A stretch of DNA of 64,000 nt. Origin: Erysipelotrichaceae bacterium (GTDB lineage: Bacteria > Bacillota_I > Bacilli_A > RFN20 > CAG-826). Every line of letters starts with the position of its first letter. Positions within the stretch are counted from its first letter, which is position 1. The DNA is taken from positions 1 through 64,000 of the forward strand of contig SVAY01000010.1 in the NCBI GenBank assembly GCA_015059185.1, given 5' to 3'. This document shows, one piece after another, positions 11,217 to 21,243 of the stretch. The position numbers were made by a program, and so were the translations under genes. The notes under the pieces were generated by a model that did no database searches, was not told the DNA's origin, and saw only the letters and a program-made list of their open reading frames with translations.

Positions 11217-12155
11217 ATGAACAAAAAACAAGAATTAATGATTATTGACGAAGAATCCATACGAGACAAAATTTACACAATAAGAGAAGAAAAAGTTATG
11301 TTAGATTATGAGTTAGCTAAGATCTATGGGTATTCTACAAGAAGATTTAACGAACAAGTAAAAAATAATGAAGAAAAGTTCAGAGGATTTGTTTTTCGAT
11401 TAACTAGACAAGAGGTGGAAGAAATATCGAGGTCGAAAAAATCGACCGCGATAATGCAGACAGCAGGTGTTAAAGGCGGAAGAACTTCTCTTCCATATGC
11501 ATTTACTGAGTCTGGAATCTATATGCTAATGACTGTATTGAAAGGACCTTTAGCTATCGAGCAATCAAGAAAGTTGATTACTATCTTTAAAAGTATGAAA
11601 GACTATTTAATTAATTCTAATAATCTTGCTACAACTAGCGGCATAATTGAGTTGACTAATCAAGTACATAAAAATACATCTGATATAAGCGACATTAAAA
11701 ATCAATTAACAGTGGTAATGGATAATTTCATAAATCCTTCATCATATAAAGAGTATTTAATAATGAACGGAGAGAAGTTTGAGGCAGATGTAATATATTG
11801 CTCCATTTATAGAAAAGCTAAAAAATCGATAAAGATAGTGGACGATTATATCAACATCAAAACATTTGAGCTACTAAAGGAAGTGGAGAAAGGTATAACG
11901 ATTGATATTTATAGTGATAATGTTAATAAATTAAGTGAAACGATTATAAATGACTTTGTTGAACAAACAAATCTTGATATCAAAATGCATAAAACACATA
12001 GTCTATATCATGATCGATTTATTATCATAGATGACTCACTATTATATTTATCCGGGCCGAGTAGTAAAGATGCAGGAAATAAAATAGGAATGATAATAGA
12101 AGTGAAAAATAAAAATATATTGGAGATGTTGATAAAGAATCTAAGGGGAATTTAA
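11217..12155 (+). CDS. ORF6N-domain DNA-binding protein with a C-terminal PLD-like domain
   Basis: A 312-residue protein. Residues about 5-140 form an ORF6N/KilA-N-like domain of the kind carried by phages and defence-associated loci: LDYELAKIYGYSTRRFNEQV, FRLTRQEVEEI, then GGRTSLPYAFTESGIYML. A coiled linker follows. The C-terminal half (about 180-312) ends with HDRFIIID and then LYLSGPSSKDAGNK, resembling a phospholipase D-like HKD motif with Arg in place of Lys. The start at 11217 is preceded by AAAGGAG at the long spacing of 13 bases. A possible promoter is TTGCGT (11168-11173), 16 bases, TATAAG (11190-11195). It is probably of mobile or phage origin, lying next to decayed copies of itself. 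The biological role is not known; a DNA-binding regulator or a nuclease-like effector are alternatives. Confidence 0.75.
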   Translation: MNKKQELMIIDEESIRDKIYTIREEKVMLDYELAKIYGYSTRRFNEQVKNNEEKFRGFVFRLTRQEVEEISRSKKSTAIMQTAGVKGGRTSLPYAFTESGIYMLMTVLKGPLAIEQSRKLITIFKSMKDYLINSNNLATTSGIIELTNQVHKNTSDISDIKNQLTVVMDNFINPSSYKEYLIMNGEKFEADVIYCSIYRKAKKSIKIVDDYINIKTFELLKEVEKGITIDIYSDNVNKLSETIINDFVEQTNLDIKMHKTHSLYHDRFIIIDDSLLYLSGPSSKDAGNKIGMIIEVKNKNILEMLIKNLRGI

Positions 12156-12207
12156 TTATCTTTTTTGTTACACATATTATTTGAAATAACGATAAATTTT
12201 TAATTTA

Positions 12208-12235
12208 TTGATTAGTTTTATCATTTGGATATAAT
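12208..12235 (+). promoter_or_regulatory. Promoter of pnp
   Basis: TTGATT (12208-12213), 16 bases, TATAAT (12230-12235). The leader before the pnp ATG is about 35 bases and contains a GAGGAAA Shine-Dalgarno sequence. Confidence 0.6.
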
Positions 12236-12274
12236 AATAGCGTGTTATTTTTTAAGAAAAAGAGGAAAAAAGAA

Positions 12275-14473
12275 ATGAAACAAGTGTTCGAATTAGAATT
12301 CGAAGGAAAAAAGTTTGTTGTGGAAGCAGGCGAAATTGCTAAACAAGCTGATGGCGCTGTTCTTGTTAGACTTAATGAAACAGTAGTCCTTTCCACAGTA
12401 TGTGCCTCTGATTTACCAAAGGAAGGAGACTTCTTCCCATTAACCGTTGGATATGAAGAAAAACAATATGCGGTTGGTAAAATCCCAGGTTCATTTTTAA
12501 GAAGAGAAGGTAGAGCAGGAGAACACGCTACCTTAACAGCAAGATTAATTGATCGTCCAATTAGACCAATGTTCTCAGAAGGATTCCGTAACGAAGTCCA
12601 AATTGTTAATACAGTCATGTCTGTTGATAAAGACTGCACCCCAGAAATGACCGCTATGTTAGGTTCAAGCTTAGCTCTTGGTATCTCTGATATTCCATTT
12701 GATGGTCCTATCGCTGGTGTCTATGTTGGTAGAGTAAACGGCAAATTCATTATCAACCCAACAGTGGCTGAAAACGAACAAAGTGATATCCAACTCGCTG
12801 TCGCTGGTACTAAAGAAGCTATCAACATGGTGGAAGCTGGTGCTAACCAAGTAAGTGAAGAAGATATGCTCGATGCTTTAATGTTTGGTCATGAAGCGAT
12901 TAAGAAATTATGTGTATGGCAAGAAAAGATCATTAAAGAAATCGGCAAACCAAAACGTCACATCGAATTATATCAATGTGATCCAGTTATCGAAAAAGAT
13001 ATTACTGAAAGAGCCAATGCCCGTTTAGTAAAAGCTATCTCTATCTTTGATAAGCTTGAAAGACAAGATGCAGTTGATGCAATTAAAAACGAAATCATCG
13101 AAGATTATGATTCTAGAAAATATGACGATGAAAAGACCCACCAAAAGGTCATGCACATGGTCAATGAAACTCTTGAAGCTTTAGTGGCGAAAGAAGTTCG
13201 TAGATTAATCACTGATGAAAAGATTAGACCAGATGGTCGTAAAGTTGATGAAATCCGTCCTTTAGACGCTCAAGTCGACTTATTACCACGTACTCATGGC
13301 TCTGCCATGTTCACCCGTGGACAAACCCAAGTTATCGCTATTACAACTTTAGGTGCGAAGAGTGATGAACAAATCATCGATAACTTAACCGATGAAGATA
13401 CACGTCACTGGATGCATCACTATAACTTCCCACCATATTCTGTTGGTGAAGTTGGTAGAATGGGTTCCCCAGGTAGAAGAGAAATCGGTCACGGTAAACT
13501 CGGTGAAAGAGCTCTTAGCTACGTCATCCCAAGTGTTGAAGAATTCCCATATACAATTAGAACTGTGGCAGAAGTTGTTGAATCTAACGGTTCATCTTCC
13601 CAAGCTAGTATCTGTGCTTCCTGTATGTCTTTAATGGCTGCAGGTGTCCCAATCAAAGCCATGGTTAGTGGTATTGCAATGGGCTTAATCAGTAGTGGAC
13701 CTTTAGATGGTAAACACCCATATACCATTCTTACTGATATCCAAGGTTTAGAAGATCACTTCGGTGATATGGACTTCAAGGTTGCTGGTACTGAAAAAGG
13801 TATTACTGCCTTACAAATGGATATCAAGATTAAAGGTGTTACTAAAGAAGTCTTACGTGAAGCTTTAGCGCAAGCACATGATGCACGTGCGAAAATTAGA
13901 GAAAAGATGAAAGAAGCAATCTCTGAACCAAGACCAGATGTTGGTAAATACGCTCCTAAGATGGATACCTTCATGATTGATCCAGATAAGATTAGAGAAG
14001 TCATTGGTACCGGTGGTAAAGTGATTAACGAAATCATTGCTCAATGTGATGACGTCAAGATCGATATCGAAGATAACGGTCAAGTCACTATCTACCATAT
14101 GGATAGAGAAACCATCAATAAGGCTAAAGGAATGATTATGGATATCGTTCGTGAAGCCCAAATTGGTGAAGAGTTCGTTGGTGAAGTCACACGTGTTGAG
14201 GATTATGGTGCATTCGTCCACCTCTTCGGTAGTGTTGAAGGTTTATGCCACGTCTCACGCTTAGATTGGGGTTATGTAAGCCGCGCTCAAGATGTGGTTA
14301 AAGTCGGTGACAAACTCAGAGTCCGTGTCGTTGAAATTGATGACAAGGGCAAGGTAAAAGTCAGTGCTCGTGAATTCAAAGAAAAACCAGAGAATTACGT
14401 TGAACAACCTCACACCGAACATCAAACACGTCCTGATAAATCCTTCAAAGGACCAAGAAAGTTTAAGAAATAA
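12275..14473 (+). CDS. pnp: Polyribonucleotide nucleotidyltransferase (PNPase)
   Basis: A 732-residue phosphorolytic 3'-5' exoribonuclease of the RNA degradation machinery. The order of domains is standard: first RNase PH core from the N-terminus, helical linker near residues 240-310, and second RNase PH core with FTRGQTQ and DIQGLEDHFGDMDFKVAGT (the catalytic acidic region). A KH domain with IGTGGKVINEI follows near residues 575-585, then an S1 domain from about 630 (VEDYGAFVHLF). A basic tail closes the protein. The ATG at 12275 is chosen over upstream alternatives because the conserved protein begins there and GAGG precedes it. It has its own promoter and terminator. Confidence 0.97.
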   Translation: MKQVFELEFEGKKFVVEAGEIAKQADGAVLVRLNETVVLSTVCASDLPKEGDFFPLTVGYEEKQYAVGKIPGSFLRREGRAGEHATLTARLIDRPIRPMFSEGFRNEVQIVNTVMSVDKDCTPEMTAMLGSSLALGISDIPFDGPIAGVYVGRVNGKFIINPTVAENEQSDIQLAVAGTKEAINMVEAGANQVSEEDMLDALMFGHEAIKKLCVWQEKIIKEIGKPKRHIELYQCDPVIEKDITERANARLVKAISIFDKLERQDAVDAIKNEIIEDYDSRKYDDEKTHQKVMHMVNETLEALVAKEVRRLITDEKIRPDGRKVDEIRPLDAQVDLLPRTHGSAMFTRGQTQVIAITTLGAKSDEQIIDNLTDEDTRHWMHHYNFPPYSVGEVGRMGSPGRREIGHGKLGERALSYVIPSVEEFPYTIRTVAEVVESNGSSSQASICASCMSLMAAGVPIKAMVSGIAMGLISSGPLDGKHPYTILTDIQGLEDHFGDMDFKVAGTEKGITALQMDIKIKGVTKEVLREALAQAHDARAKIREKMKEAISEPRPDVGKYAPKMDTFMIDPDKIREVIGTGGKVINEIIAQCDDVKIDIEDNGQVTIYHMDRETINKAKGMIMDIVREAQIGEEFVGEVTRVEDYGAFVHLFGSVEGLCHVSRLDWGYVSRAQDVVKVGDKLRVRVVEIDDKGKVKVSAREFKEKPENYVEQPHTEHQTRPDKSFKGPRKFKK

Positions 14474-14484
14474 ATTATTAAATT

Positions 14485-14508
14485 AGGTTCACTTAGTGAA
14501 CCTTTTTT
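14485..14508 (+). terminator. Rho-independent terminator of pnp
   Basis: An 8-bp stem AGGTTCAC / GTGAACCT (14485-14492 / 14496-14503) with loop TTA, followed by T6. A second, weaker T-tailed hairpin, AAACAC with GTGTTT, occurs near 14549-14580. Confidence 0.9.
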
Positions 14509-14712
14509 ATTATATAGCTTCGAATAATATCTATTAATTATCCTAATAAAAACACTATGGGTGTTACTGTGTTTATTTTTTCAACATCCCAGATTTAGTT
14601 TCTTATGTAATTATTATTATAATTATTGAAAAGTAATAAACGTGCTTATATAATTTTCACGTATTTTATAAAAACAATATAATTGTTGGTTACTAATAAG
14701 GAGGAGGCACTT

Positions 14713-17700
14713 ATGAAAAAATCAATTATTAAGAATATATCACTTGGTATAGCGTGTTTACTAGGTGTAGGTGGTGCAATTGCTGCTGCATCTATTTTCA
14801 ATGTTGATAAACCATTTGAAGAAGCGCGCGCTGATGACGCTATTGTTTTTATTTATAGATATTGGAATGAAGGTAAAAAAGAAGTTTCGAGTGGATCAAT
14901 CAATTTATTAACTTATACACCTGTTACTTCTACTACAACATCTTGGACTAGTGAAAATTGGTATGTTGTTAATAGCGATGTTACTATTTCGAATCGTGTT
15001 ACAGTTACAGGTGATGTTCATTTATTTCTCTGTGATGGCGCTACATTGACCACGAGCAAAGGTATAAATGTAAATTCAGGCAATACTCTTAATATTTATT
15101 CCCAATCTAATGATAGTGGAAAGCTTGTCTCTACTGTGGGTTCCGATAGTCTAGGAGCAGCTATTGGAGGAAATGATAAAACGAATGGTGGCGCAATCAA
15201 TATACATGGTGGCGATATCGAATCAACTGGTTCAAAAGCTGCAGCTGCTATTGGTGGTGGCGCTAATGGTGGTGCAGGTGGCACAATCTCAATCTATGGT
15301 GGTAAAGTAACCGCTAACGCTTATAGTGGGGATGGTGTCGCTTGGGCTTCCGGCATCGGTGGTGGCTCTAATGGTGCAGGTGGCACAATCTCAATCTATG
15401 GTGGTACTGTTAATGCTTATGGTACTACAGGTGGTGCAGGTATTGGTGGAGGTTGGGGTTCCTCAGCTGCAGGTGGCACGATCACTATTTACGGCGGAAT
15501 TGTAAACGCTACTTCCAGTGGCACTTGTGCCGCAATTGGTGGTGGGCCTGGTGCCTCAGGTGGCGAAATCACTATATATGGTGGAATTATTACTGCAACA
15601 AACACTGCTAGTGAGGATGGTGATGCCGCTGGTATTGGTGGTGGATATTATGCTACTGGCGGCTCAGTGACAATATCAGGTGGTATAGTTACTGCTACTG
15701 GTGGCAGTGATGATGCGAATGGTATTGGCGGTGGTAAAAGTACTACTGGAAAAACTAATGTTACACTCACTGTTAATAATGGATTAGATGTATTAGGAAG
15801 CAACGAACATGAACCAACTATCAGTGATATACAAACTGATTACTCCACGAATCGCTGGAGATATATGATCGTTAAAGACACTCGACATATTCATGACGAT
15901 ATAACTTTCAGTCCATGGACCAGTAGTGATTCTCTTCCAACTGATGCAGGTAGTTATTATTTGACTACTGATGTAACACTAACAAATAAAGGTTGGAATG
16001 TTCCTGGTGATGTTAATCTATGTCTTAATGATCACATAATTACTGTAAGTAGTTCCGATTGGCAACATTGTATTGATTTGCGTTATTCTACAAATCCAAA
16101 GACATTAAATCTTTATGATGAACCTCACACTACGCGTTATTGGATAAATGACTCAGAAAGTGATTATCGCTTTCATGGAAAGATTGTGTCACAAAGCGAA
16201 TATAACTCATACACTGGGTATAAAGGTACTTTTGTAGGCGGCGCTATCACATCAAACACTATAGACAACAGTCAAAGGACATTGTACGTACAATCTTCCA
16301 ATATTTTTAATATGTACGGGGGCAATATAGTAGGTTCATATGGTCATGCAATTGAGGCCCAAAGTACTTCAAACATAACTATTAATGGTGGAAAAATAAC
16401 TGGAAGCTCCATCGCTATTTATTCTGATACTAGTGGAAATATCACAATAAATGGTGGTGAGATTTCCGGCAATCAGAACGGAATTCGTTCAACCAATCCT
16501 ACTGGCCCAATTAATTTAAATGGTGGAAAAATAAGCGATACGGATAGTATTCCTTATGAAAGCGAAGCTGTTTCAGGCTGCGTTATTAATTATAACGGCA
16601 CCGAATTATTAAACAACAAATGTGATTTTCGTGTTAATTCTAATTTTGGCTATCTCAAATTGGAGAAGCCACTGCCAGAAAACAGCACTTACAAGATTAT
16701 GTGTGCGCAAGATGGGGTATTTACAAAGAATTGGTCGACTTATATGGGCGAGGCAGATCCTACAGAATATTTTGAGTGTTACTACGAAAATAAAACTGTC
16801 GAGAGAGATGGTGATGAGGTCGCTTATAGAACAATATACACAATAACTTATGATGGCAATGACGCTACTAGTGGAACTGTACCTGATCCTGAAGTTTATA
16901 TATCTGGAAGAACTGCAACAATTGCCGGTAACACAGGTAATTTAGAAAAAGAAGATTTAGTTTTTACTGGTTGGAACACTAAGGCAGATGGAACTGGTGA
17001 TTCTTATAAAGCTGGTAGTTCTATGACAGTTACCGCTACTACAACTTTATATGCTCAATGGTCTGACCATTTACATAACTTTTCTTATAGTAGTGAAGGT
17101 AACACGATTACTGCTACTTGTGATAACGCAGATAACAATTGTCCATTACCAAATCATCAAGCAACCTTAACTATTTCTGCTCCTTCGGGCAGTTTAATAT
17201 ATGATGGAACCGCTAAAGGAGCGACATATGTTGATACATCTAGTGGCGTAGCTTTCTCAAATATAAATATTACTTATATTAACCCAGAAGACCCTTCTTT
17301 TAGTGGAGTCCCAACGGATGCAGGAGCATATACTGCTTTAATTTCGTTTAACGAAAGCTCCTTAAGGGCATCGATTCAATACGATATTTTAAAAGCTAAT
17401 GTAACTTATACAGCTCCAACAGGGAAAGAAAATTTATCATACAGTGGCTCTGAACAGGATTTAGTTGTTGCTGGTAGCGCTACTGGTGGAACAATGCAAT
17501 ATAAATTAGGTGACAATGGCGTTTGGAGCGAAGAAGTCCCTACTGCCACTAACGCCGGAACATATAATGTTTATTATAAAGTGGTTGGCGATGACAACCA
17601 TAATGATGTTAATGTAACCGATCCAATTGTAGTAACAATTGCAAAAATTGCTCCAACTCAAGTAGATCCAACCGCAAAAACTGGATTAATTTATACAGGT

Positions 17701-20607
17701 TCTGCACAAGATTTAATTAATGCTGGTTCTTCAACAGACGGCACTATGAAATATAAATTAGGTGATAATGGCGTTTGGAGCGAAGATATTCCTTCTGCTA
17801 TTAATGCTGGAGAATACACTGTTTACTATAAAGTCTTCGGTGATCAAAACCATGAAGATTCAACCGAACAATCACTCGTTGTTAGTATTGCTAAAACACA
17901 AGCTGTTCTAACTGCCCCAACAGGAAAGTCAGGGCTTAATTATATAGGCGAAGACCAAGTTTTAATTAATGCTGGCTCTTCTACATTTGGTGAAGCCTTA
18001 TATAAAGTTAATGATGGAGAATATTCTGCTTCATTACCTGAAGGTAAGAATGTTGGAAATTATACTATCTACTATAAGGTAGAAAGTACTGATAACTATG
18101 ATGGTGTTGCAGAAGCTAGTATTACTGTTAGCGTTGCGGAAAATAATAAAGAAGCATTAGTTAACGCAATTAATAATACGGATTCATATTACGACAATAT
18201 CAAAGATAAATATGATATTTTTGCAAATGATGTTCAAGACGCAATTAATAAAGCTAACGAAGTATCAAATAACCCAAATGTTACTGAAGCAGAAATCGCT
18301 AAAGCAATCGAAGAATTAAATAACGCGATTACTAAGGCTCAAAACGATGTCACAAAAATTGAAGAGACTATTGAAACTATCAACAAAATTGGTGATGTTA
18401 AATATGATACAGAATCTAAAGACGCTATTAATGCTGCTAGAAAGGTTTATGATGGCTTAACTGATGAACAAAAAGATCAACTTGGTGAAGATTATATTAA
18501 TATATTAACCAACGCTGAGACTAAATATGCTTCTGAAAAGAAGACTGCTGATATTTTATTCATCGTCTTATTAATAGTTTCCTCTCTTGTTTTAATCGGC
18601 GGTATTTGGTTCTTAATTGTCTTAGCTAAAAAAAGGAAAAAAGACGATGACGATGAGAATAACCATAATGGTAGTGCCTCTAAAAAAGAACCAGTAAAGG
18701 CTATGTCTATTGGTGGATTTCTTCCATTTGTAATTTTAACCAGTCAATACTTAAAAATGCCTTGGATTATTGTCTATATTATTGCAGGCTTAGCTATCTT
18801 GGTTTGGATTTCAGTCCTTATAGTAGCTATTGTTAAGAAAAATAAAAAACAAGCCGTATCACAAAAATCTAGCCAAATTCAATCTGAAGTTAAACCAGTT
18901 GAAGAATCTAAACCAGTTGAGACTGTTAAAGAGCCTGAACCAGTTAAACCAGCTGTAATAGCGAAAGAACCAGAGCCAGTTAACGAAGAAGAGGAAGAAG
19001 TTATTACTATTACTGATGAGAAAGGAAATGTCTTTAATATTAGATTCATTAAATCTTTTACCGCTAAACTTATTCAATCTCCAGATGAGACTAAGAAGTA
19101 TTACGAAGAGCTTAAGAATTATGTATTAAGTTATAAGAAGACTAATTCTAGAGTGAGTTGGCATTATGACTCCATTAACTCTGGTCGTAACCAAGTTCTT
19201 AAATTTGCGATAAGAGGAAAGACTTTATGCCTCTATTATCCTCTTAATGTAGAAGATTATAACGATACTAAATATAAAGTTGAAGCAGTGGAATCTAAGA
19301 AGTTCGAGGAAGTCCCATGTCTATATAGAATCAAGAATGATCGTAGGCTTGGTTATGCGAAAGACTTAATTGATACAGTCATGAATAACTTAGGATTAGT
19401 TAAGGGAGAAGAGCAACATGAAGTTTATAGTGATCTTCCTTATGAACCTAATAAACCTCTTATCTCTCGCGGACTTATTAAAGAACTTAAGGTTCAAGTT
19501 AATAAGCCAGTTGAACAAGTAGTCTCTAAGAAAGTTAATGATGAAGGTGATGAAATTGTTACTACTAGAGATAATAAAGGTAATTATTTTGAAATCCGTT
19601 ATATCAAATCTTTCTTAGCAAAGTTATCTCAAGCAAGTGATGAGACTAAAGCTTATTATAATGAACTTAAAAATTATGTCCTTACTTATAAAGGAGCTCA
19701 TTCTAGAGTCTCTTGGCACTTTGATTCCATCAACGTCGGAAGAAACCAAGTTATTAAGTTCTCTATAAGAGGCAAGACATTATGTGTCTACTACGCTCTT
19801 AATGCGAATGATTATCTAGACACAAAATATAAAGTTGAGGCAGTAGACTCTAAGAAGTTTGAGGAAGTCCCTTGCTTATATCGTATTAAGAATGATCGAC
19901 GTAGAGACTACGCAAAAGATCTTATAGATACTGTAATGGCTAATGTTCCTACTATAAAGGGTAAAGAAAGTAATGAAGACTTCCGTATTCCTTATGAATC
20001 TACTAAAGCCTTATTAGCGAAAGGTTTAATTAAAGAAAATAAAGTACAAGTTTCTAAACAAGAAGAACAAGTGATTGAATCTCATGAAGATGAAGAAGGT
20101 AACGAAGTAGTGCTTTCTCAAGATAATGCAGGCAATGTTTATGAAACTCGTTATGTTAAATCTTTTAGAGCAAGACTTATCGAGGCGAATGAGGAAGCAA
20201 AAGATTATTATAAAGAACTTAGAGACTATATCCTCTCTTATCAAGATGTAGATGAATCAATATCTTGGTTATATGACTCTATTAATTATAATAGAGAACA
20301 ATTATTTAAACTTAATATTAGAGGAAAGACTTTATGTATCTATTACGCTTTAGACACGTCTAAGGTTGGTGAAAAATATAAAGTCGAGAATAGTGACACT
20401 AAAAAATATTCTAAGGTCCCTTGCTTATATAGAATAAGTAATCCACGTCGTGTGAAACTTGCAAAAGAATTAATCGATCGCGTGATGAGAAAACATAAAC
20501 TTATTCTTGGTGAAGAATATCATGATACTTATCATCTAAAGAATAAATCTAGAGATGAATTAATCAAAAAGGGATTAATTAAAGAAGTTAAAATCCTTAT
20601 TAAATAA
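14713..20607 (+). CDS. Giant membrane-anchored surface protein with triple cytosolic tail domain (giant 2)
   Basis: 1964 residues. The ATG at 14713 follows AAGGAGG; an in-frame TTG at 14683 lies upstream of that site and is rejected. Segments in order: signal peptide (1 to about 45); a Gly-rich repeat region about 146-342 with repeated AAIGGG and GGTISIYGG units (beta-helix type), resumed near 529-615; an InlB/Listeria-Bacteroides repeat (about 709-784, ending YAQW); an HLHNFSYSSEG module; three Ig-like repeats of about 80 residues (896-1141, each with INAG or TNAGTYNVYYK); a FIVAR-like helical region (1143-1276); a membrane helix (1278-1304); and a hydrophobic stretch (1332-1376) read as a hairpin of two further helices. 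Lys-rich flanks put the tail inside the cell. The tail has three copies of a domain with IKSFTAKL, RVSWH.DSIN, RGKTLCLYY and PCLYRIKNDRR. I know no function for that domain. Adhesin or surface sensor is inference. Confidence 0.85.
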   Translation: MKKSIIKNISLGIACLLGVGGAIAAASIFNVDKPFEEARADDAIVFIYRYWNEGKKEVSSGSINLLTYTPVTSTTTSWTSENWYVVNSDVTISNRVTVTGDVHLFLCDGATLTTSKGINVNSGNTLNIYSQSNDSGKLVSTVGSDSLGAAIGGNDKTNGGAINIHGGDIESTGSKAAAAIGGGANGGAGGTISIYGGKVTANAYSGDGVAWASGIGGGSNGAGGTISIYGGTVNAYGTTGGAGIGGGWGSSAAGGTITIYGGIVNATSSGTCAAIGGGPGASGGEITIYGGIITATNTASEDGDAAGIGGGYYATGGSVTISGGIVTATGGSDDANGIGGGKSTTGKTNVTLTVNNGLDVLGSNEHEPTISDIQTDYSTNRWRYMIVKDTRHIHDDITFSPWTSSDSLPTDAGSYYLTTDVTLTNKGWNVPGDVNLCLNDHIITVSSSDWQHCIDLRYSTNPKTLNLYDEPHTTRYWINDSESDYRFHGKIVSQSEYNSYTGYKGTFVGGAITSNTIDNSQRTLYVQSSNIFNMYGGNIVGSYGHAIEAQSTSNITINGGKITGSSIAIYSDTSGNITINGGEISGNQNGIRSTNPTGPINLNGGKISDTDSIPYESEAVSGCVINYNGTELLNNKCDFRVNSNFGYLKLEKPLPENSTYKIMCAQDGVFTKNWSTYMGEADPTEYFECYYENKTVERDGDEVAYRTIYTITYDGNDATSGTVPDPEVYISGRTATIAGNTGNLEKEDLVFTGWNTKADGTGDSYKAGSSMTVTATTTLYAQWSDHLHNFSYSSEGNTITATCDNADNNCPLPNHQATLTISAPSGSLIYDGTAKGATYVDTSSGVAFSNINITYINPEDPSFSGVPTDAGAYTALISFNESSLRASIQYDILKANVTYTAPTGKENLSYSGSEQDLVVAGSATGGTMQYKLGDNGVWSEEVPTATNAGTYNVYYKVVGDDNHNDVNVTDPIVVTIAKIAPTQVDPTAKTGLIYTGSAQDLINAGSSTDGTMKYKLGDNGVWSEDIPSAINAGEYTVYYKVFGDQNHEDSTEQSLVVSIAKTQAVLTAPTGKSGLNYIGEDQVLINAGSSTFGEALYKVNDGEYSASLPEGKNVGNYTIYYKVESTDNYDGVAEASITVSVAENNKEALVNAINNTDSYYDNIKDKYDIFANDVQDAINKANEVSNNPNVTEAEIAKAIEELNNAITKAQNDVTKIEETIETINKIGDVKYDTESKDAINAARKVYDGLTDEQKDQLGEDYINILTNAETKYASEKKTADILFIVLLIVSSLVLIGGIWFLIVLAKKRKKDDDDENNHNGSASKKEPVKAMSIGGFLPFVILTSQYLKMPWIIVYIIAGLAILVWISVLIVAIVKKNKKQAVSQKSSQIQSEVKPVEESKPVETVKEPEPVKPAVIAKEPEPVNEEEEEVITITDEKGNVFNIRFIKSFTAKLIQSPDETKKYYEELKNYVLSYKKTNSRVSWHYDSINSGRNQVLKFAIRGKTLCLYYPLNVEDYNDTKYKVEAVESKKFEEVPCLYRIKNDRRLGYAKDLIDTVMNNLGLVKGEEQHEVYSDLPYEPNKPLISRGLIKELKVQVNKPVEQVVSKKVNDEGDEIVTTRDNKGNYFEIRYIKSFLAKLSQASDETKAYYNELKNYVLTYKGAHSRVSWHFDSINVGRNQVIKFSIRGKTLCVYYALNANDYLDTKYKVEAVDSKKFEEVPCLYRIKNDRRRDYAKDLIDTVMANVPTIKGKESNEDFRIPYESTKALLAKGLIKENKVQVSKQEEQVIESHEDEEGNEVVLSQDNAGNVYETRYVKSFRARLIEANEEAKDYYKELRDYILSYQDVDESISWLYDSINYNREQLFKLNIRGKTLCIYYALDTSKVGEKYKVENSDTKKYSKVPCLYRISNPRRVKLAKELIDRVMRKHKLILGEEYHDTYHLKNKSRDELIKKGLIKEVKILIK

Positions 20608-20637
20608 TTCCTATTATTCGTTCATTATTTATCTATC

Positions 20638-20666
20638 AGGCTACTCTATAAGGGTGGCCTTTTAAT
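20638..20666 (+). terminator. Rho-independent terminator after giant 2
   Basis: A 9-bp stem with two G-T pairs, AGGCTACTC / GGGTGGCCT (20638-20646 / 20652-20660), loop TATAA, then a short T run. Confidence 0.7.
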
Positions 20667-21243
20667 TAAGTTAGATTTTTTATTCAAAGAGTAACGAAAT
20701 ATTGATCATAGCATAATCCAAAAAAATCAAGTTCATTCTTTGCAACAATATATCATTAATTGGCATAATTTTTATTTTTATGTTGGCTGACAAGAAATCC
20801 TTTTTTCTTTTTCTTATTTCTTTTTGTCGCCGTTGCATCGTCTTTGTCAAATAACAAATTTAAATATAAAATAGAATTTTAATCTTCGATTAAGTTATTT
20901 ATTGATATAATTAAATCATTATATAAGGATATATTTATTGGAGTTGGTTGAATAGTTATTAAATTGTTGATACTAAAGAAGTTGTGTTAGAAAGTGAGGA
21001 ATAATAAGTCCACTATCATATAAATCGTTAAGGCCTGTTTTTCTTGATTATTTTTTTGTTAATGTGATATTTTATGCTGGTGAATTATATTCACGTCATT
21101 AGCGGTCTTTCTCAAAATCTTGGTAATGATGAGCTTGTAATGAGACTCACTATACTTAAGGATTAAGATCCTACATAATTCGATTGTAAATGGCTTTGCT
21201 GTTTTGATACATATAGTTAACAAAAAAGAAAGAGGTACGACAG
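20667..21243 (+). other. Non-coding 577-bp region upstream of giant 3
   Basis: No plausible gene, tRNA or repeat is seen. It is as AT-rich as the housekeeping DNA. A consensus TATAAT occurs at 20906-20911 without a convincing -35 box. The only clear signal is an AGAGGT Shine-Dalgarno sequence just before the ATG at 21244. A long leader with unrecognised regulation is possible. Confidence 0.5.

Noticed and set aside
15150..15740. Repeat-rich DNA considered as a CRISPR array or minisatellite
   Set aside because: The repeats encode regular Gly-rich protein units in one frame, with varied spacing and no conserved palindromic repeat or cas genes.
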